Made by a program: the position numbers and the translations under genes
Assembly: GCA_011503125.2 (NCBI GenBank)
Contig: WWBZ02000019.1
Location: 1-43,655 of the forward strand
Length of the DNA: 43,655 bases
From: Botryosphaeria dothidea
Lineage: Eukaryota; Ascomycota; Dothideomycetes; Botryosphaeriales; Botryosphaeriaceae
Direction of reading: 5' to 3'
Part shown: positions 42,451-43,655 of the stretch, piece after piece
How positions within the stretch are numbered: the stretch's first letter is position 1
Layout of the letters: the number at the start of each line of letters is the position of its first letter
Notes under the pieces: generated by a model
What the model was told of the DNA's origin: nothing
Database searches by the model: none
Seen by the model: the letters and a program-made list of their open reading frames with translations, nothing else

Positions 42451-43471
42451 TTAGGAGCTACTCTTTTTCCGAATTCTTATTAACCTCTAACACTTTAGTA
42501 TCCTCCTCTAATTACGGAGGAACTTCCTACTCCGACTATCTAATACTAGTAGCTTAAGCTGGGCGACGGGCAGGCGTATAAGGGCATGCATGCTTCTAGT
42601 ATCCTAAAGCACTATAACGCGTGCAAAGCCTATTCTAACGACGTCGGTTAATCTTATCTTAAGTTACCTATTTAGCTCTCCGGGTTAGTGCGGCTTTAGC
42701 TAGGCCTATTAGTTCCTAGTCTATTTAGTCGTTTTAAAGAGGCTTTAGATACGTAGTAGGTCTAGTAGTCGTTATTAATCGAGTAGATCTCTTATCGGTT
42801 TAAGGACTTAGGCTTCTCCTTCCTTAATACCTACTTCGTATAACTAACTTCTTAGCCTTATTAACAGCCTCTATATCGTTACTAGTTCTAGCTAGTAAGT
42901 TAGCAAATTCGTGGAACGTAAGATCTTCTAAGCTCTTGTCAACTAGTCGGTCTTTTAGTTCCTAGCTAATTAAGTCCCAAAGAGAGTCTTTCTTTTGCTT
43001 ATCGTCCTATATAGTACTTTTACTAGATTTAAGCATTAGATAGCGGAACTTTACAAAGTATTCTCTAAAGGGGCCACCTTTTTAATGTAGGGCTCGGAGC
43101 TCGCGACGTGCTTTTTCCTCGCGATATAGGTCGCCAAATACGGCCCTTAGCTATTCGAATAGGTCCTAGGTTATAGCCGTCTGGCTTAAGGATCTCTACT
43201 ATAGTTATAAGTAGGTAAGCGCGGTTTCTCGTAGCTAATTAAATAGTAACGCTACTTATATCGTTTCTAGGTAGCTTACGTAATCGATTCGAAGTTTCTA
43301 ATTTACTTAATTAATCTAGGCTTCTAGCTCCTTTCGTTCTTCTTTAAATTCTACTAGCTCGGGTAGAATTTTTCTTAGCCTTTAACTTGCCGTAAGCGCT
43401 TAAGTAACCGCTTTAGCAATTACGGTTAGTAGGGTTTATACTTAAGCCGTCGGGGTAGATATAGCTATTCC
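42450..43471 (-). pseudogene. RIPed gag of the telomere-proximal gypsy element, truncated by the telomere
   Basis: The minus-strand translation includes AVFGDLYREEKARRELRAL (about 43150-43095), GGPFREYFVKFRYLML (about 43075-43030), DKQKKDSLWDLI and LEDLTFHEFANLLARTSND (about 42940-42880). This is a gypsy Gag capsid region. A zinc knuckle is not clear in the lower part. The N-terminal end runs directly into TTAGGG repeats, so the start codon, leader and 5' LTR are gone. Confidence 0.8.
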
Positions 43472-43655
43472 TAGGGTTAGGGTTAGGGTTAGGGTTAGGG
43501 TTAGGGTTAGGGTTAGGGTTAGGGTTAGGGTTAGGGTTAGGGTTAGGGTTAGGGTTAGGGTTAGGGTTAGGGTTAGGGTTAGGGTTAGGGTTAGGGTTAG
43601 GGTTAGGGTTAGGGTTAGGGTTAGGGTTAGGGTTAGGGTTAGGGTTAGGGTTAGG
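43472..43655 (+). repeat. Telomere, (TTAGGG)n
   Basis: About 30 perfect TTAGGG units with no variants, G-rich strand running 5' to 3' to the end of the window. This marks a right-hand chromosome end. TTAGGG is the repeat of most filamentous ascomycetes. There is no separate telomere-associated satellite between it and the gypsy gag. Confidence 0.98.

Larger units (their letters stand above)
38451..43471 (-). mobile_element. RIPed Ty3/gypsy element of a second family, 5' end replaced by telomere
   Basis: A minus-strand element unrelated in detail to the chromoviruses above, inserted into TLH copy 3. It runs from its 3' LTR through pol to gag and stops inside gag at the telomere. TpG is much better preserved than CpA on the plus strand, so RIP has acted mostly on one strand. 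Confidence 0.87.

Noticed and set aside
43472..43655. CRISPR-like or satellite array
   Set aside because: The unit is a perfect 6-bp TTAGGG at the end of the window, which is telomeric DNA.

Overview
This window looks like the right-hand end of a chromosome of a filamentous ascomycete (Pezizomycotina). It ends in a perfect (TTAGGG)n array at 43472-43655. Upstream, almost everything is repetitive DNA damaged by repeat-induced point mutation (RIP): CpA and TpG are nearly absent, CAG and TGG codons have become TAG, and old reading frames can be read only through many stops. I see no ordinary host gene. The species cannot be fixed from the sequence alone.

Layout. (1) 1-25061 is a nest of Ty3/gypsy chromoviruses. 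An old plus-strand element supplies the backbone: gag 1-1351 and 9365-9640, pol 9640-9962, 12384-14113 and 21961-23530, an antisense ORF at 23560-24240, and a 3' LTR from 24354. Three elements interrupt it. An intact, un-RIPed 8013-bp minus-strand chromovirus (1352-9364) has LTRs identical by eye and a 5-bp target duplication. A RIPed Fot1/pogo DNA transposon (9963-12383) has ~60-bp TIRs and TA duplications. A RIPed 7847-bp relative of the intact element (14114-21960) has no matching target duplication. (2) 25062-38450 holds three same-strand, RIPed telomere-linked RecQ-helicase-like genes (TLH). The first is near full length and carries a MITE-like insertion. The second carries an un-RIPed 604-bp miniature LTR element (31538-32141) and breaks off inside its helicase. 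The third is cut at 38450. (3) 38451-43471 is a RIPed gypsy element of a different family on the minus strand. Its gag runs straight into the telomere array.

How the intact element seems to work. gag (6960-8789) ends on an A AAA AAC heptamer touching its stop codon. A -1 shift enters the pol frame, which encodes protease, RT, RNase H, integrase with GPY/F, and a chromodomain. The base after a 2-nt gap beyond the 5' LTR starts an 8-nt sequence complementary to the predicted mRNA start, ~30 nt past a TATA box. This is the Tf1/sushi self-priming layout. The miniature element at 31538-32141 shows the same layout with a 10-nt match.

The most unusual signals are two. One is an antisense ORF between pol and the 3' LTR, present in three diverged chromoviruses here, with a conserved six-cysteine motif, a coiled coil and a small intron. 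The other is the 604-bp self-priming miniature retroelement, which also carries consensus Pol III A and B boxes.
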